From Breoghania sp. L-A4 (lineage in GTDB: Bacteria; Pseudomonadota; Alphaproteobacteria; Rhizobiales; Stappiaceae), in contig NZ_CP031841.1 of NCBI RefSeq assembly GCF_003432385.1, positions 2,333,579 to 2,397,578 of the forward strand: 64,000 nucleotides of DNA, written 5' to 3'. A program made the translations under genes and the position numbers. The notes under the pieces were generated by a model. The model did not search any database, was not told where the DNA came from, and saw only the letters and a list, made by a program, of their open reading frames with translations. Position 1 is the stretch's first letter. Each line of letters begins with the position of its first letter. Below, in pieces: positions 27,752 to 37,400 of this stretch.

Positions 27752-30416
27752 ATGGGGCAATCCAGGGCGGAAGACACTGCCTCGGGCGGCGATCAGGGCG
27801 GGCGCGGCGGGGGGGCCGCGATTGATGCGGAGTCCCTCGTCGCCCAGGTGGACACGGGCGCGCGCAATCCGGCAGGCTGGCAAGGGCGGTTCATTCCCCT
27901 CGTGTGTTTCCTTTGGGGATGTTCCAGCTCTACATCGCCTCCGGCATTCCCTACCAGCTTGCGGATATTCTCGGCAATAACAGCTTCATTTTCAACAATT
28001 CCGAGGCGCGGGTCATCCATCTCGCCTTCGCGCTGTTTCTGGCCTCCATGGCCTATCCGCTGCTCAGGGCCAGCCCCCGGCGCTACGTTCCCTGGTACGA
28101 CTGGCTGCTCGGGCTCGCGGGCGTGGCCGCCTGCCTCTATCTGCTGGTGTTCAAGAATGAGATCGCGGTGCGCGCGGGGCTGCCGACGACAGGGGATCTG
28201 ATCGCCTCCACCATCGGCATGGTGGTCCTCGCGATCGCCGTCTTCCGCTCGCTCGGGCTGCCGCTGGTGGTGGTGGCCTGTGTCTTCGTGCTCTACGTCT
28301 TCTTCGGTCACAGCGACGTGCTGCCGGATGCCATCCGCTGGAAGGGCGCGTCCTACGGCAAGGCGATGTGGCACTTCTGGATGCAGACGGAAGGGGTCTT
28401 TGGCGTGGCGCTGGGCGTGTCCGCCTCGATGATCTTCCTGTTTGTCGCCTTCGGCTCGATCCTGGAGAAGGCGGGCGCCGGTAACTGGTTCATCAAGATC
28501 GCCTTCGCGCTGCTGGGTCACCTGCGCGGCGGGCCGGCCAAGGCGGCCGTGGTGGCCTCCGCCATGAGCGGGCTGTATTCCGGCTCCTCCATCGCCAACA
28601 CGGTGACCACCGGCACCTTCACCATTCCCTTGATGAAGCGCACCGGTTTTTCGGCCGAGAAGGCCGGCGCCGTGGAGGTCGCCTCATCGACCAACGGCCA
28701 GCTGACGCCGCCGGTGATGGGGGCGGCCGCCTTTCTGATCAGCGAATTCACGGGCATCAGCTACCCCGAGATCATCAAGCACGCCTTCCTTCCGGCGGTC
28801 ATTTCCTACATCGCGTTGGTCTATATCGTGCACCTGGAGGCCCTGAAGATGGGGCTCAAGGGCTGCCCAAGCCGCCCTCGCATATGACCGCGATGATGAA
28901 GATGATCGGCTTTCTCGGCGGTTTCATCGGCATCTCGGTGCTCGCCGCCGCGGTCTACTATGGGCTTGGCTGGGTCAAGGTGGCCTATCCCGGCATGGGC
29001 TTCTGGAGTGCCGCCGTTCTTTTCCTGGGCGCCTATCTGCTGCTCATCGGCATCGCCTCGGGGCGTGAGGATCTCGTTGTCGACGATCCCGACGCGCCAA
29101 TCCTCGAGTTGCCGCGTTCGGGCGAGACGGCGCTGACCGGGCTCTACTACCTGCTGCCCATCATCATCCTGATCTGGTGCATTCTCATCGAACGTCTGTC
29201 GCCGGCGCTGTCGGCCTATTGGGCGACGGCGGCGATGATCGTCGTCACGCTGACCCAGCGGCCGCTGAAGGCCCTGTTCCGGGGATCGGGCGACCTGTTG
29301 GGCGCGTTTGCCGCCGGTGTGACGGACACGATCAACGGCATCGTCGCAGGCGCGCGCAACATGATCGGCATCGGCGTGGCGACGGGCGCCGCCGGCATCA
29401 TCGTCGGCACCATCTCGCTCACCGGCGCGCATCAGGTGGTGGGCGAACTGGTGGAGTTTCTCTCCGGCGGCAGCCTGCTGGGCATGCTGTTTCTGGTTGC
29501 GGTGATGAGCCTCGTTCTCGGCATGGGCCTGCCGACCACGGCCAATTACATCGTGGTGTCGTCGCTGATGGCGCCGGTCGTGGTCTCGCTGGGCGCGCAA
29601 AGCGGGCTGATCGTGCCGCTGATCGCGGTGCACATGTTCGTCTTCTATTTCGGCATCCTGGCCGACGACACGCCGCCGGTGGGGCTTGCGGCCTTCGCCG
29701 CCGCCGCCATATCGCGCGGCGATCCGATCAAGACCGGCGTGCAGGGCTTCATGTACGACATCCGCACCGCGCTGCTGCCGTTTCTGTTCATCTTCAACAC
29801 GGAGCTGCTGCTGATCGACGTGACGCCGGTCAAGGCGGTGTTCGTCTTCTGCGTCGCCGTGGTGGCGATGATGCTGTTCGCCGCCGCCACCCAGGGCTAT
29901 TTCTTCGCGAGGAGCCGGATCTGGGAGACCGTGGCGCTGCTGCTCGTGGCCTTCACGCTCTTCAGGCCCGGGTTCTGGCTCGACATGGTTCAGGATCCGA
30001 TCATCGAGCATCCGGGAACGGAGATCGCAGAGATTGCCGAAAGACTGCCCGTGGGCGAGGGGCTGCGCGCCCGGGTGAGCGGTCCGGATTTCGACAATCC
30101 CGACGCGACGCTGGAGACGGTGATCGTTATCCCGCTGGGCGAGGTGGACGATGGCGAGGCGCGCCTTCAGGCCGCCGGCATCAGCGTGGATGTGGCGGAC
30201 GGGGCGGCGGTGCTCGAGGAGCCTCTGCCGGGTTCGGCGTTCGACGAACTGGGGCGGAATTTCGACTTCTATGGCGATGTCCCGGTCGTGATCGCCAGCG
30301 TCGGCGTGGAGAACACCGAGCGGGTGTGGAAGGAGGTCTTCTATCTTCCCGCGCTGCTGCTGCTCGGTATCGTGATCATGCTGCAGTCGCGCCGCACGAC
30401 AGTGCCGGCATTTTGA
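27752..30416 (+). CDS. Fused 4TM/12TM TRAP transporter permease with DUF3394 tail (two frameshifts in this sequence)
   Basis: Restoring two bases gives an 888-residue fused DctQM-type TRAP permease: a cytoplasmic N-tail, the small-subunit helices, the large DctM domain (VASAMSGLYSGSSIANTVTT; MGLPTTANYIVVSSLMAP) and a C-terminal soluble DUF3394-like domain before a last helix. Frameshifts occur in the G-run 27915-27918 (after IPLVCFLWG) and at 28860-28863 (after KMGLKG); both fit loss of one G or C. ATG 27752 follows GAGGGG. It works with the TAXI protein as a sodium- or proton-driven importer. Confidence 0.83.
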
Positions 30417-30536
30417 AGTCCGGAGCCCATACCGGCCCGAAAGGTCCGGGCGGGTGCTCCGTCAGTCTGAAACCGACGCGGTTTCATGCCTTCTCGACGT
30501 CTGCGTTGAAGGCGGGACCGGATCTTGGAGGCGGCG

Positions 30537-30965
30537 GTGTACAAGAACATTCTCCTGCCGATCGACCTGGGCGAGGAAAGCTCGTGGCGCAAGGCGCTGC
30601 CCGAGGCCGTCGATCTCGCGCGCCACTACCCGGCGGACCTGCATATCGTCGCGGTCGTGCCGCAGATCGGCTCGGCGCTGGTGGGCTCCTTCTTCCCCAA
30701 GGACTACGAGAAGCGGGCGGTCGCCGAAGCCTCAAAGTTGCTTGAGGCCTTCATTGCGGAGCATGTTCCCTCCGGGATCGTCGCCAAGGGGCACATCGCG
30801 CACGGCGTGATCTACGAGGAGATCCTCCATGCGGCGAACAAGATCGATGTCGATCTCATCGTGCTTGGCTCGCACCGCCCCGAGCTGAAGGATTATCTGC
30901 TCGGCCCCAATGCTGCCCGGGTCGTGCGCCATGCACGTCAGTCGGTGATGGTGGTGCGCGAATAG
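30537..30965 (+). CDS. Universal stress protein (UspA family) linked to the TRAP transporter
   Basis: A 142-residue Usp domain. A GTG at 30537 with GGAGG eight bases upstream is the best start, giving MYKNILLPIDLGEE. The ATP-binding region towards the C-terminus reads LGSHRPELKDYLLGPNAARV. Usp proteins often sit with TRAP transporters; TeaD beside the ectoine TRAP system of Halomonas elongata lowers uptake (recalled). A comparable modulatory role is likely. It lies 120 bp after the permease and 66 bp before the aminotransferase. Confidence 0.85.
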   Translation: MYKNILLPIDLGEESSWRKALPEAVDLARHYPADLHIVAVVPQIGSALVGSFFPKDYEKRAVAEASKLLEAFIAEHVPSGIVAKGHIAHGVIYEEILHAANKIDVDLIVLGSHRPELKDYLLGPNAARVVRHARQSVMVVRE

Positions 30966-31031
30966 GCCGCCGGCGCCGCGGGCATTTCAGCCTGAACATG
31001 ACAGAAACCACGCCGCGTTCGGGAGGATTCC

Positions 31032-32390
31032 ATGAGCGAGCAAAGCCGCGTTTTTCCGCGTCACACGAAGGCCGTTCTGCCGACGGCGGTGGCGGGCGAG
31101 GGCGTCCACATCATCGACAGCGCCGGCAAGCGCTATCTCGACGCCTGCGGCGGAGCGGCCGTCTCCTGCCTGGGCCACAGCGACGGCGCCGTGATCGCGG
31201 CGATCAAGGCGCAGCTCGACGCGATTCCCTTCGCCCACACGGCGTTTTTCACCAGCGAACCTGCGGAAACCCTGGCGGCCAGGCTTGTGGACCTGGCGCC
31301 TGAGGGCATCGAGCGGGTGTATTTCGTCTCCGGCGGGTCGGAAGCAGTGGAGGCGGCGCTGAAACTGTCGCGGCAGTATTTCCTGGAGCGGGGAGAACAC
31401 ACGCGGCGCAACGTGATCGCCCGCTGGCAGAGCTATCACGGCAACACGCTGGGCGCGCTGTCAGCCGGCGGCAACCGCTGGCGGCGCGCGCAGTTCGAGC
31501 CGCTGCTGGTCGGTGCCATGCATCATATCGCGGCCTGCCATCCCTACCGGGACCGGCGCGCGGACGAGAGCGAGGAGGCCTACGGCTTGCGCGTGGCCGA
31601 TGAACTGGAAGCCAAGATCCAGGAGCTCGGTCCTGACACCGTCGCCGCCTTCATCGCGGAACCGGTCGTCGGCGCCACCATGGGCGCGGTGCCCGCCGTG
31701 CCGGGCTACTTCAAGCGCATTCGAGAGATCTGCGACCGGCACGGCGTGCTGCTGATTCTCGATGAGGTGATGTGCGGCATGGGACGCACGGGCACGCTGT
31801 TCGCCAGCGAAGCCGACGATGTGCGCCCGGACATGGTCGCCATCGCCAAGGGGCTGGGGGCCGGTTACCAGCCCATCGGCGCGCTGCTGGTCTCAGGCGC
31901 AATTTACGAGGCGATCGCAACGGGCTCGGGCTTTTTCCAGCACGGCCACACCTATATCGGCCATCCGGCGGCCTGCGCGGCCGGATGCGCGGTGCTCGAT
32001 CGCGTGGCCGGCAGCACGGGCGACGGGCTGCTCGCCAATGTCCGCGCCATGGGGGACAAGCTCGATGCCGCTTTGCGCGACCGCTTTGCCGGCGATCCTC
32101 ATGTCGGTGATATCCGCGGCCGGGGACTTTTTCGCGGGCTTGAAATTGTCGCGGATCGGGTTACCAAGGAGCCGTTCGCGCCGGCGCTCAAGGTCAATGC
32201 AATGATCAAGCGCGCGGCGATGGAGGAGGGCCTTATGTGTTATCCGATGGGCGGAACGATTGATGGTGAGCGCGGGGATCACGTGCTGCTGGCGCCGCCA
32301 TTTATCATCGACGACAGCCATGTCACCGAAATCGCCGACAAGCTCGGGCGCTCCATGGCGCGCGTCTTCGCGCAAGTGGCCGCGGCATGA
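31032..32390 (+). CDS. Class III PLP-dependent aminotransferase
   Basis: A 452-residue class III (omega-amino/beta-alanine type) aminotransferase. Features: the PLP phosphate segment FVSGGSEAVEAALKLSRQY, the cofactor aspartate in LILDEVMCGMGRTG and the Schiff-base lysine in VAIAKGLGAGYQP (about residue 280). The family moves terminal or beta amino groups to pyruvate or 2-oxoglutarate. It overlaps the BKACE gene by four bases, so it most simply makes a beta-keto acid from an imported beta- or omega-amino acid for that enzyme. Exact substrate unknown. Confidence 0.86.
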   Translation: MSEQSRVFPRHTKAVLPTAVAGEGVHIIDSAGKRYLDACGGAAVSCLGHSDGAVIAAIKAQLDAIPFAHTAFFTSEPAETLAARLVDLAPEGIERVYFVSGGSEAVEAALKLSRQYFLERGEHTRRNVIARWQSYHGNTLGALSAGGNRWRRAQFEPLLVGAMHHIAACHPYRDRRADESEEAYGLRVADELEAKIQELGPDTVAAFIAEPVVGATMGAVPAVPGYFKRIREICDRHGVLLILDEVMCGMGRTGTLFASEADDVRPDMVAIAKGLGAGYQPIGALLVSGAIYEAIATGSGFFQHGHTYIGHPAACAAGCAVLDRVAGSTGDGLLANVRAMGDKLDAALRDRFAGDPHVGDIRGRGLFRGLEIVADRVTKEPFAPALKVNAMIKRAAMEEGLMCYPMGGTIDGERGDHVLLAPPFIIDDSHVTEIADKLGRSMARVFAQVAAA

Positions 32391-33226
32391 GCGATCCGGT
32401 GATGATCATGGTCGCGCCCAACGGGGCGCGGCGCACGAAGGCCGACCATCCGAACCTGCCGATGACGGCCGCCGAGATCGCCCGCGACGTGGCGCGTTGC
32501 GCCGATGCGGGCGCCTCGGCCGTGCATGTGCATGTGCGTGACGCGGAAGGCGTGCACGTGCTCGACGCCGATCTGTACCGCGACGTGACGGCGGCGATCA
32601 CGCGCGAGGCGGGTCCCGGGATTGTGGTGCAGGCGACCACCGAGGCGGTCGGCCGTTACGCGCCGCAGGAGCAGATCGCGATGGTGCGCGCTCTGAAGCC
32701 CGAGGCGGTCAGCGTGGGACTGCGCGAGGTCTTGCCCGATGAGGAGTCGGTGGCTGCCGCCGCGGACTTCTATGGCTGGTGCCTCGCGGAGCAGATTGCC
32801 GTTCAGCATATTCTTTATGATGCCGCCGACCTGCACGCATTCCTCGAGTTCGTGCGCCGCGGCGTCATTCCGGGCGGCCACTGGTCCGTCCTTTTTGTGC
32901 TGGGGCGGTATACGGCCAACCAGGAAAGCGATCCCAATGCGTTGCGCGCGTTTCTCGACGTGATGGACACCGCGGAAGAGCGGCGCGCGACCGCCTGGAG
33001 CATTTGCGCCTTCGGGCGTGGTGAAACGGCGTCGGTAACAGCCGCCATTGCGATGGGCGGTCACGCGCGGGTCGGATTCGAGAATTCGCTCTGGGCGCCC
33101 GATGGCACGATGACGCGTGGCAATGACGCCGCCGTCGCGCGCATCCGCTCGATCGCGGAACTGCTCGGCCGTCCCGTCACCGATCGCGAGCAGACCCTGC
33201 GTGTGCTGGGCTTCCCGCAGCCCTGA
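32387..33226 (+). CDS. BKACE (DUF849) beta-keto acid cleavage enzyme
   Basis: A 279-residue member of the 3-keto-5-aminohexanoate cleavage family. H47 and H49 in AVHVHVRD match the zinc ligands, and PNGAR near the N-terminus and GFENSLW towards the C-terminus are typical. The enzymes condense a beta-keto acid with acetyl-CoA to yield acetoacetate and a new CoA ester. Paired with an aminotransferase and an importer, it suggests a route that deaminates and then cleaves an amino acid. It is slightly shorter than many relatives but appears complete. Confidence 0.86.
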   Translation: MSDPVMIMVAPNGARRTKADHPNLPMTAAEIARDVARCADAGASAVHVHVRDAEGVHVLDADLYRDVTAAITREAGPGIVVQATTEAVGRYAPQEQIAMVRALKPEAVSVGLREVLPDEESVAAAADFYGWCLAEQIAVQHILYDAADLHAFLEFVRRGVIPGGHWSVLFVLGRYTANQESDPNALRAFLDVMDTAEERRATAWSICAFGRGETASVTAAIAMGGHARVGFENSLWAPDGTMTRGNDAAVARIRSIAELLGRPVTDREQTLRVLGFPQP

Positions 33227-33246
33227 CTCCGCGAGGTGAATCGGCA

Positions 33247-33280
33247 GCCATCCCGCGGTTCGTCTGCGGGGTGGCGTTTC
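33247..33280. terminator. Stem-loop between convergent BKACE and soxT genes
   Basis: GCCATCCCGC (33247-33256) pairs with GCGGGGTGGC (33266-33275), one wobble, around a nine-base loop, followed by GTTTC. It lies between two converging genes and is suited to stop the rightward operon. Confidence 0.55.
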
Positions 33281-33330
33281 GGACACGGTGATTGGCGCGG
33301 GAAAGGGCGCGTTGCATGGGCGATACGGTG

Positions 33331-34428
33331 TCAGGGAAGCCGGCGAACCGCGATGAGCGAACTGAAAAGCCCGCGCAGCGATCCCTCCATCAGCCAGCTC
33401 AGGCCGAGGCGCGCCCCCAGCGCGATCGAGAGGAACACCACCGGCGTGGAAATCGACAGCGCCGAAGCCGCCGTCATGCCCTGTCCGATGGTGCATCCGA
33501 AGGACATCACGCCGCCGGTTCCCATCAGGAACGCGCCGGAGAGGTGACGGCGCAGCTCGCGGACATCGTCGCAGGCCTCCCACCGGAATTCACGCCGCAT
33601 GGCCGCGCCGGCGAGCGCCCCCGCGATAACCCCGACAACCGCGCCGACGCCGAAGTCGATGGTCGCGCCGCTGAAGGTCATGGCGTAGAGGATCGTCTGA
33701 CCCACAGGGCGTACGAAGGTGTAGGAGGCCAGCGGCTGCGGATCGAAGGGATCCGCGCCGAGCGTCGCGGTGGCGAACCACCCCCAGGCGATCACCAGGC
33801 CCACGGCGACACCGGAGACGACCAGCCGCCAGCGTTGCCGGAACCCTTTGTCCCGGAGGGCCCATAGCGCCAGGACCGCGGCGACCAGATAGCCCCAGAG
33901 CGCGCCCGCGTTGGTGCCGAGCAAGATGTCCATCATCGCGGCGAAATCATGCGCGCCGAGCGCCGACAGATCCAGCGTCACCGGATCGGTGAACTCGAGC
34001 CTGATAAACGATGTGACGCCGCCCATCATCATGTAGGCGGAGATTCCCAGCACGAGGAAGGTGACCAGGGCGCGCAGGTCGCCGCCGCCCATCCTCACCA
34101 GCGTACCGAAGCCGCAGGTGCCGTTGAGCGCCATGCCCGCGCCGAACAGCAGCCCGCCGACGATCGCGCTCAGCCACGTGAACTCCGCCGCGCGGTAGAT
34201 GGATTGGTCGAGATCAAGGATTCCCTGCCACGCCATGGTTTGCACGAGCACGATCGCCACGGCGACCGCCAGCGCCCACGCGCGCATGCGGCGATAGTCG
34301 GAGCCGTAGAAAATGTTCTCGAATGCCGCCAGCGTGCAGAACCGGCCCAGGCGCGCGGCGAGACCCAGCACCACGCCTCCGGCAAAACCGGCCAGGGCGA
34401 GCAACACCGGCGTCGACAGCGCATCCAT
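33331..34428 (-). CDS. soxT: YeeE/YedE-family sulfur-compound transporter (SoxT-like)
   Basis: A 365-residue membrane protein made of two similar halves with many helices. The conserved cysteine motifs are GTCGFGTLVR in the first half and SFGCTIGQG in the second, as in thiosulfate transporter TsuA. In sox clusters the equivalent protein is named SoxT and brings thiosulfate or another sulfur compound across the inner membrane, partly as a signal for SoxR. It is transcribed leftward, downstream of soxR. Confidence 0.82.
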   Translation of the reverse strand: MDALSTPVLLALAGFAGGVVLGLAARLGRFCTLAAFENIFYGSDYRRMRAWALAVAVAIVLVQTMAWQGILDLDQSIYRAAEFTWLSAIVGGLLFGAGMALNGTCGFGTLVRMGGGDLRALVTFLVLGISAYMMMGGVTSFIRLEFTDPVTLDLSALGAHDFAAMMDILLGTNAGALWGYLVAAVLALWALRDKGFRQRWRLVVSGVAVGLVIAWGWFATATLGADPFDPQPLASYTFVRPVGQTILYAMTFSGATIDFGVGAVVGVIAGALAGAAMRREFRWEACDDVRELRRHLSGAFLMGTGGVMSFGCTIGQGMTAASALSISTPVVFLSIALGARLGLSWLMEGSLRGLFSSLIAVRRLP

Positions 34429-34629
34429 TGTGGCGATACCCTCTCCCAGAGCATGTCGTCTTGCCGCGCCGCCGTTTTGTCCGGTTTTTGCGGCCCCGGG
34501 ACCTCTTGCGGGTCCCTTCGTGTGTCGGCGTGGCGCGGACGCATGGGTTTGATACCGGTCGTCCCATGCCCGGCATCCGCTGTCTGAAGCGCCGCCGGTC
34601 AGGCTCCGCTGTCGTTCCGCGCCCGAACT

Positions 34630-34980
34630 CTATTTGCGGCAGAAGATGTCGTAGACCACGTCGATGACCTTGCCGACGTCCTCGTTGCCGATCTTGTAGT
34701 AGACGGTCTTTCCGTCACGCCGCGTGGTGACCAGGTTGTCCATGCGCAGCCGGGCCAGTTGCTGGGAAACCGTCGGCTGCCGCAGGGACAGGATTGATTC
34801 GAGCTCGGTGACCGACTTTTCGCCCTCGGCGAGGATGCACAGGATCATCAGCCGGCTTTCGTGCGCGAGCGCCTTCAGGAAGTCGCTGGCGTCCTTGGCG
34901 TTATCCAGAATCTTGTCGAGTTCAGGCGACGACTCCGTCTCTTCGAGTTCGGATATGATCGCCTTGCTGTCCTTGAACAT
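34630..34980 (-). CDS. soxR: SoxR, ArsR-type repressor of sox genes
   Basis: A 116-residue ArsR-family winged helix. The ATG at 34980 gives MFKDSKAIISELEET; a TTG at 35046 would add 22 residues. The recognition helix is in LSLRQPTVSQQLARLRMDNL and the wing in RRDGKTVYYKI. A Cys in the dimer or DNA-binding region (LMILCILAEG) and another at the C-terminus (CRK) are candidates for the persulfide switch known for SoxR-like regulators. It probably represses the divergent sox operon in the absence of thiosulfate. Confidence 0.86.
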   Translation of the reverse strand: MFKDSKAIISELEETESSPELDKILDNAKDASDFLKALAHESRLMILCILAEGEKSVTELESILSLRQPTVSQQLARLRMDNLVTTRRDGKTVYYKIGNEDVGKVIDVVYDIFCRK

Positions 34981-35065
34981 GTCGTTCGTTCCACGCTTCT
35001 CAAGCTCGTCACCCGGATACGTCGATTTACCGGCAGCGCCCAACAAAGTCGAGGCTCTGTTTCAA

Positions 35066-35487
35066 CTATCGTGCGGGCGCATCCGGCACCGCCATGGCGC
35101 TTCGCTTCGCCTGGGCCTCGTCCAGATCCTCCAGAAGCCGGCCCAGCAGCCCCAGAAGAAGTCTTCGCCCGGATACCCGCGGATGCGGCCGATTTCCACT
35201 CCGTCCTCGACCAGCACGAAGGTCGGCGTGAAATGGTCGGAGCGGATCTCCGACAGATCGTCCGGCATCGGCGCATGGATATCCACCTGGCGCAGGGGCG
35301 CGCGGCGGCCTTCCTCGGTCTTGGGATAGATCGGGCCGATCTGCTCGTGCCACATCGCGCACCATTCGCAGCCCTGCTGCTCCAGCATCACCAGTTCCGC
35401 CGCGCGGGCGCTGTGCGCGAGGCCGGCGGAGGCGAGAAGGCCCGCAAGCAGGGCGAGACTGGAAAGGGTTGTGCGCATGCGCCACAT
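35066..35487 (-). CDS. soxS: SoxS, periplasmic thioredoxin-like protein (frameshifted in this sequence)
   Basis: With one base restored, a 140-residue thioredoxin-fold protein with a signal peptide. It has CEWC redox cysteines in MLEQQGCEWCAMW and the cis-Pro region FTPTFVLVEDG. After GYPGEDFFWG the frame is lost; the other frame continues LLGRLLEDLDEAQAK to a stop at 35066. The G-run (35150-35153 on the other strand) is one base short. SoxS reactivates SoxYZ by thiol-disulfide exchange and takes electrons from SoxV, encoded divergently. An ATG at 35478 is an alternative start. Confidence 0.82.
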
Positions 35488-35635
35488 TGTGATGTATCCG
35501 AAGCCGTGGTTCTTGAGCCTGCTTCCGCGCCGTGTTCAATGCGCGGCCGGAAACCGGGGCGTCCGGCTGGTCTCGCGCAAAGGTGAGTGCACGGAAATCC
35601 CGTGATGGTCTATATAAGAGTAGACTATCATATAT

Positions 35636-35659
35636 CATAATGCGAATGTATTTTCGCAT
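35636..35659. promoter_or_regulatory. Candidate SoxR operator between soxS and soxV
   Basis: A perfect inverted repeat ATGCGAA (35640-35646) / TTCGCAT (35653-35659) with a six-base spacer lies in the AT-rich divergent region. Read on the minus strand, ACATTCGCATTATG (35649-35636) resembles ACATTCGAATATG before soxC and ACATATGAATATG before soxX. The position suits control of both divergent units by SoxR; not experimentally known. Confidence 0.5.
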
Positions 35660-35733
35660 GAGAGGCTGCAAGTCCGCCGTATCGGACGATCGCGGCAACC
35701 GTGGAACATCGCAAGTCGAAGGGCATACGCCGC

Positions 35734-36504
35734 ATGCAGGACATTTCGATCTGGGGAGCCTTCATCGCGGGTCTGCTGTCATTCGTCTCTCCCTGCGTGC
35801 TGCCGCTGGTGCCGCCCTATCTGGCGTTTCTCGCCGGGGTTTCCATGGATCAGCTCACCGGCACCGCCGCGGCGCAGCCAGCGGGCGCCCAGGCGGCGTC
35901 TGCGCCGGTGCAAGGCGACGGCACCGGTGTCTTCATGGCCGCTCTGGCGTTTGTTCTCGGATTCTCGACGGTCTTCGTGACGCTGGGCGCCAGCGCCTCC
36001 GTCATCGGCCAGTTCGTTTCCAGCCACATCCAGGAGCTGGGCTACATCGCCGGCGCCGTGATCATCATCATGGGGCTGCACTTCCTTGGCGTCTTCCGCA
36101 TTCCGCTTCTGTACCGCGAGGCGCGCTTTCATCTCGAGCGCAAGCCCGCGGGGCTTGTTGGCGCCTACGTGATCGGCCTGGCGTTCGCCTTCGGCTGGAC
36201 GCCATGCGTGGGGCCGATTCTCGCCGCCATCCTGTTCGTTGCCGGCTCCGAGGATACCGTGTTCCAGGGCGCGCTGCTGTTGGGATCCTACTCGCTTGGA
36301 ATTGGCGTGCCGTTTCTGGCCGCCGCCGTCTTTGCCGGACCGTTCATGCGGTTCATGGGCAAGTTCCGCCGCCACATGGTCACCGTCGAACGGGCCATGG
36401 GCGTGCTGCTGATCATCACCGGCGTGGCCTTTCTGACCGGGCAGATGGCGAATCTGTCATTCTGGCTGCTCGAGACGTTTCCGGTTCTTTCGGTGGTCGG
36501 GTAA
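35734..36504 (+). CDS. soxV: SoxV, CcdA-family membrane electron carrier
   Basis: A 256-residue CcdA/DsbD-beta protein with about six helices and the paired redox cysteines in LLSFVSPCVLPLVPP (first helix) and FGWTPCVGPILAA. The ATG at 35734 gives MQDISIWGAF; a GTG at 35701 would add 11 residues. SoxV carries reducing power from cytoplasmic thioredoxin to periplasmic SoxS or SoxW. It is divergent from soxS across a palindrome-rich promoter. Confidence 0.87.
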   Translation: MQDISIWGAFIAGLLSFVSPCVLPLVPPYLAFLAGVSMDQLTGTAAAQPAGAQAASAPVQGDGTGVFMAALAFVLGFSTVFVTLGASASVIGQFVSSHIQELGYIAGAVIIIMGLHFLGVFRIPLLYREARFHLERKPAGLVGAYVIGLAFAFGWTPCVGPILAAILFVAGSEDTVFQGALLLGSYSLGIGVPFLAAAVFAGPFMRFMGKFRRHMVTVERAMGVLLIITGVAFLTGQMANLSFWLLETFPVLSVVG

Positions 36505-36844
36505 CCGGCCCGTGCATCGGGAACGCGGTGTTAGGTTGGATGAAGCCACGAAACCTGTGGCGCGCATGGTAAGATGGCGGCCCTATGTTGCATTGCACTC
36601 TAGATTGATCTTGTTGCATTATCCGGCACGGACAATCTCTAGGCCCGGCTCTGCAACGCCGCATGTGAAATCACATGCAAACATATGAATATGATTATTG
36701 ATCTTGGCGCCCGATGCTGCTAAGACTAGTCGAACCTTGGCGGGTCCCGGACGACTGGACGGGATCTTGCGAAACGCCGCACAAGAACCGCGGCCATGAA
36801 GCCTTGCGGGTGGGGAAGCCTCGCAGGAGGGAAGGAAATCGCCG
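36505..36844. promoter_or_regulatory. Promoter region of the soxXYZABCD operon with palindromes
   Basis: 340 bp with no convincing gene. It holds a perfect palindrome GCATGTGAAATCACATGC (36661-36678) directly followed by ACATATGAATATG (36681-36693), which resembles sequences in the soxS-soxV gap and before soxC. A GGAGGGAAGG ribosome site precedes soxX. This is the likely control region of the structural sox operon. Confidence 0.55.
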
Positions 36845-37300
36845 ATGAAAATTCTCCGTACCAGTTTGGCGGCCGCCGGCGTCCTTGCGCTGTCGCTTGT
36901 CGCGGCGCAGGCGGGTAAGCCGGCCTATGAAATCGTGGACGGCGGCATTGCGGTGTCGCTGACGGGCAAGCCGGGCGATCCGGCTGCGGGCAAGGTGACG
37001 CTCGCCGACCGCAAGCTGGGCAATTGTCTGGCCTGCCACGTAGTGTCCGATCTGTCCGATCTGCCATTCCATGGCGAAGTCGCGCCGCCGCTCGACGGGG
37101 TCGCAGATCGCTATGACGAAGCGCAGCTGCGTTTGTTGCTGGTCGATTCCAAGAAGGTTTTCGAAGGCACCATCATGCCGGCCTTCTACAAGTCGGAAGG
37201 CTTCAACCGTCCTCTCGATAAATTCGAGGGCAAATCCATCCTGACCGCCGATCAGGTCGAGGATGTGCTGGCCTATCTTCTGACGCTGAAAGAGCAATAG
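36845..37300 (+). CDS. soxX: SoxX, monohaem cytochrome c of the SoxAX complex
   Basis: A 151-residue precursor with a signal peptide (to about residue 23), a c-haem site CLACH at 61-65 and a probable axial Met at 111 (GTIMPAFYK). With SoxA it forms the haem enzyme that oxidatively joins thiosulfate to the SoxY cysteine. First gene of the structural sox row. Confidence 0.94.
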   Translation: MKILRTSLAAAGVLALSLVAAQAGKPAYEIVDGGIAVSLTGKPGDPAAGKVTLADRKLGNCLACHVVSDLSDLPFHGEVAPPLDGVADRYDEAQLRLLLVDSKKVFEGTIMPAFYKSEGFNRPLDKFEGKSILTADQVEDVLAYLLTLKEQ

Positions 37301-37400
37301 AGAGCGGTGCGACGCGACACCGGGCGATAGGTCCGGGGCGCATCGAAGGTCCGGATCGCGGATCGAATTCCGCGGATGACATGCAAATGACGAGGAAACG

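Noticed and set aside
31032-33226. Aminotransferase and BKACE as the missing end of the ectoine pathway
   Set aside because: They are over 20 kb from eutE with a separate transporter, and BKACE has no place in diaminobutyrate breakdown.
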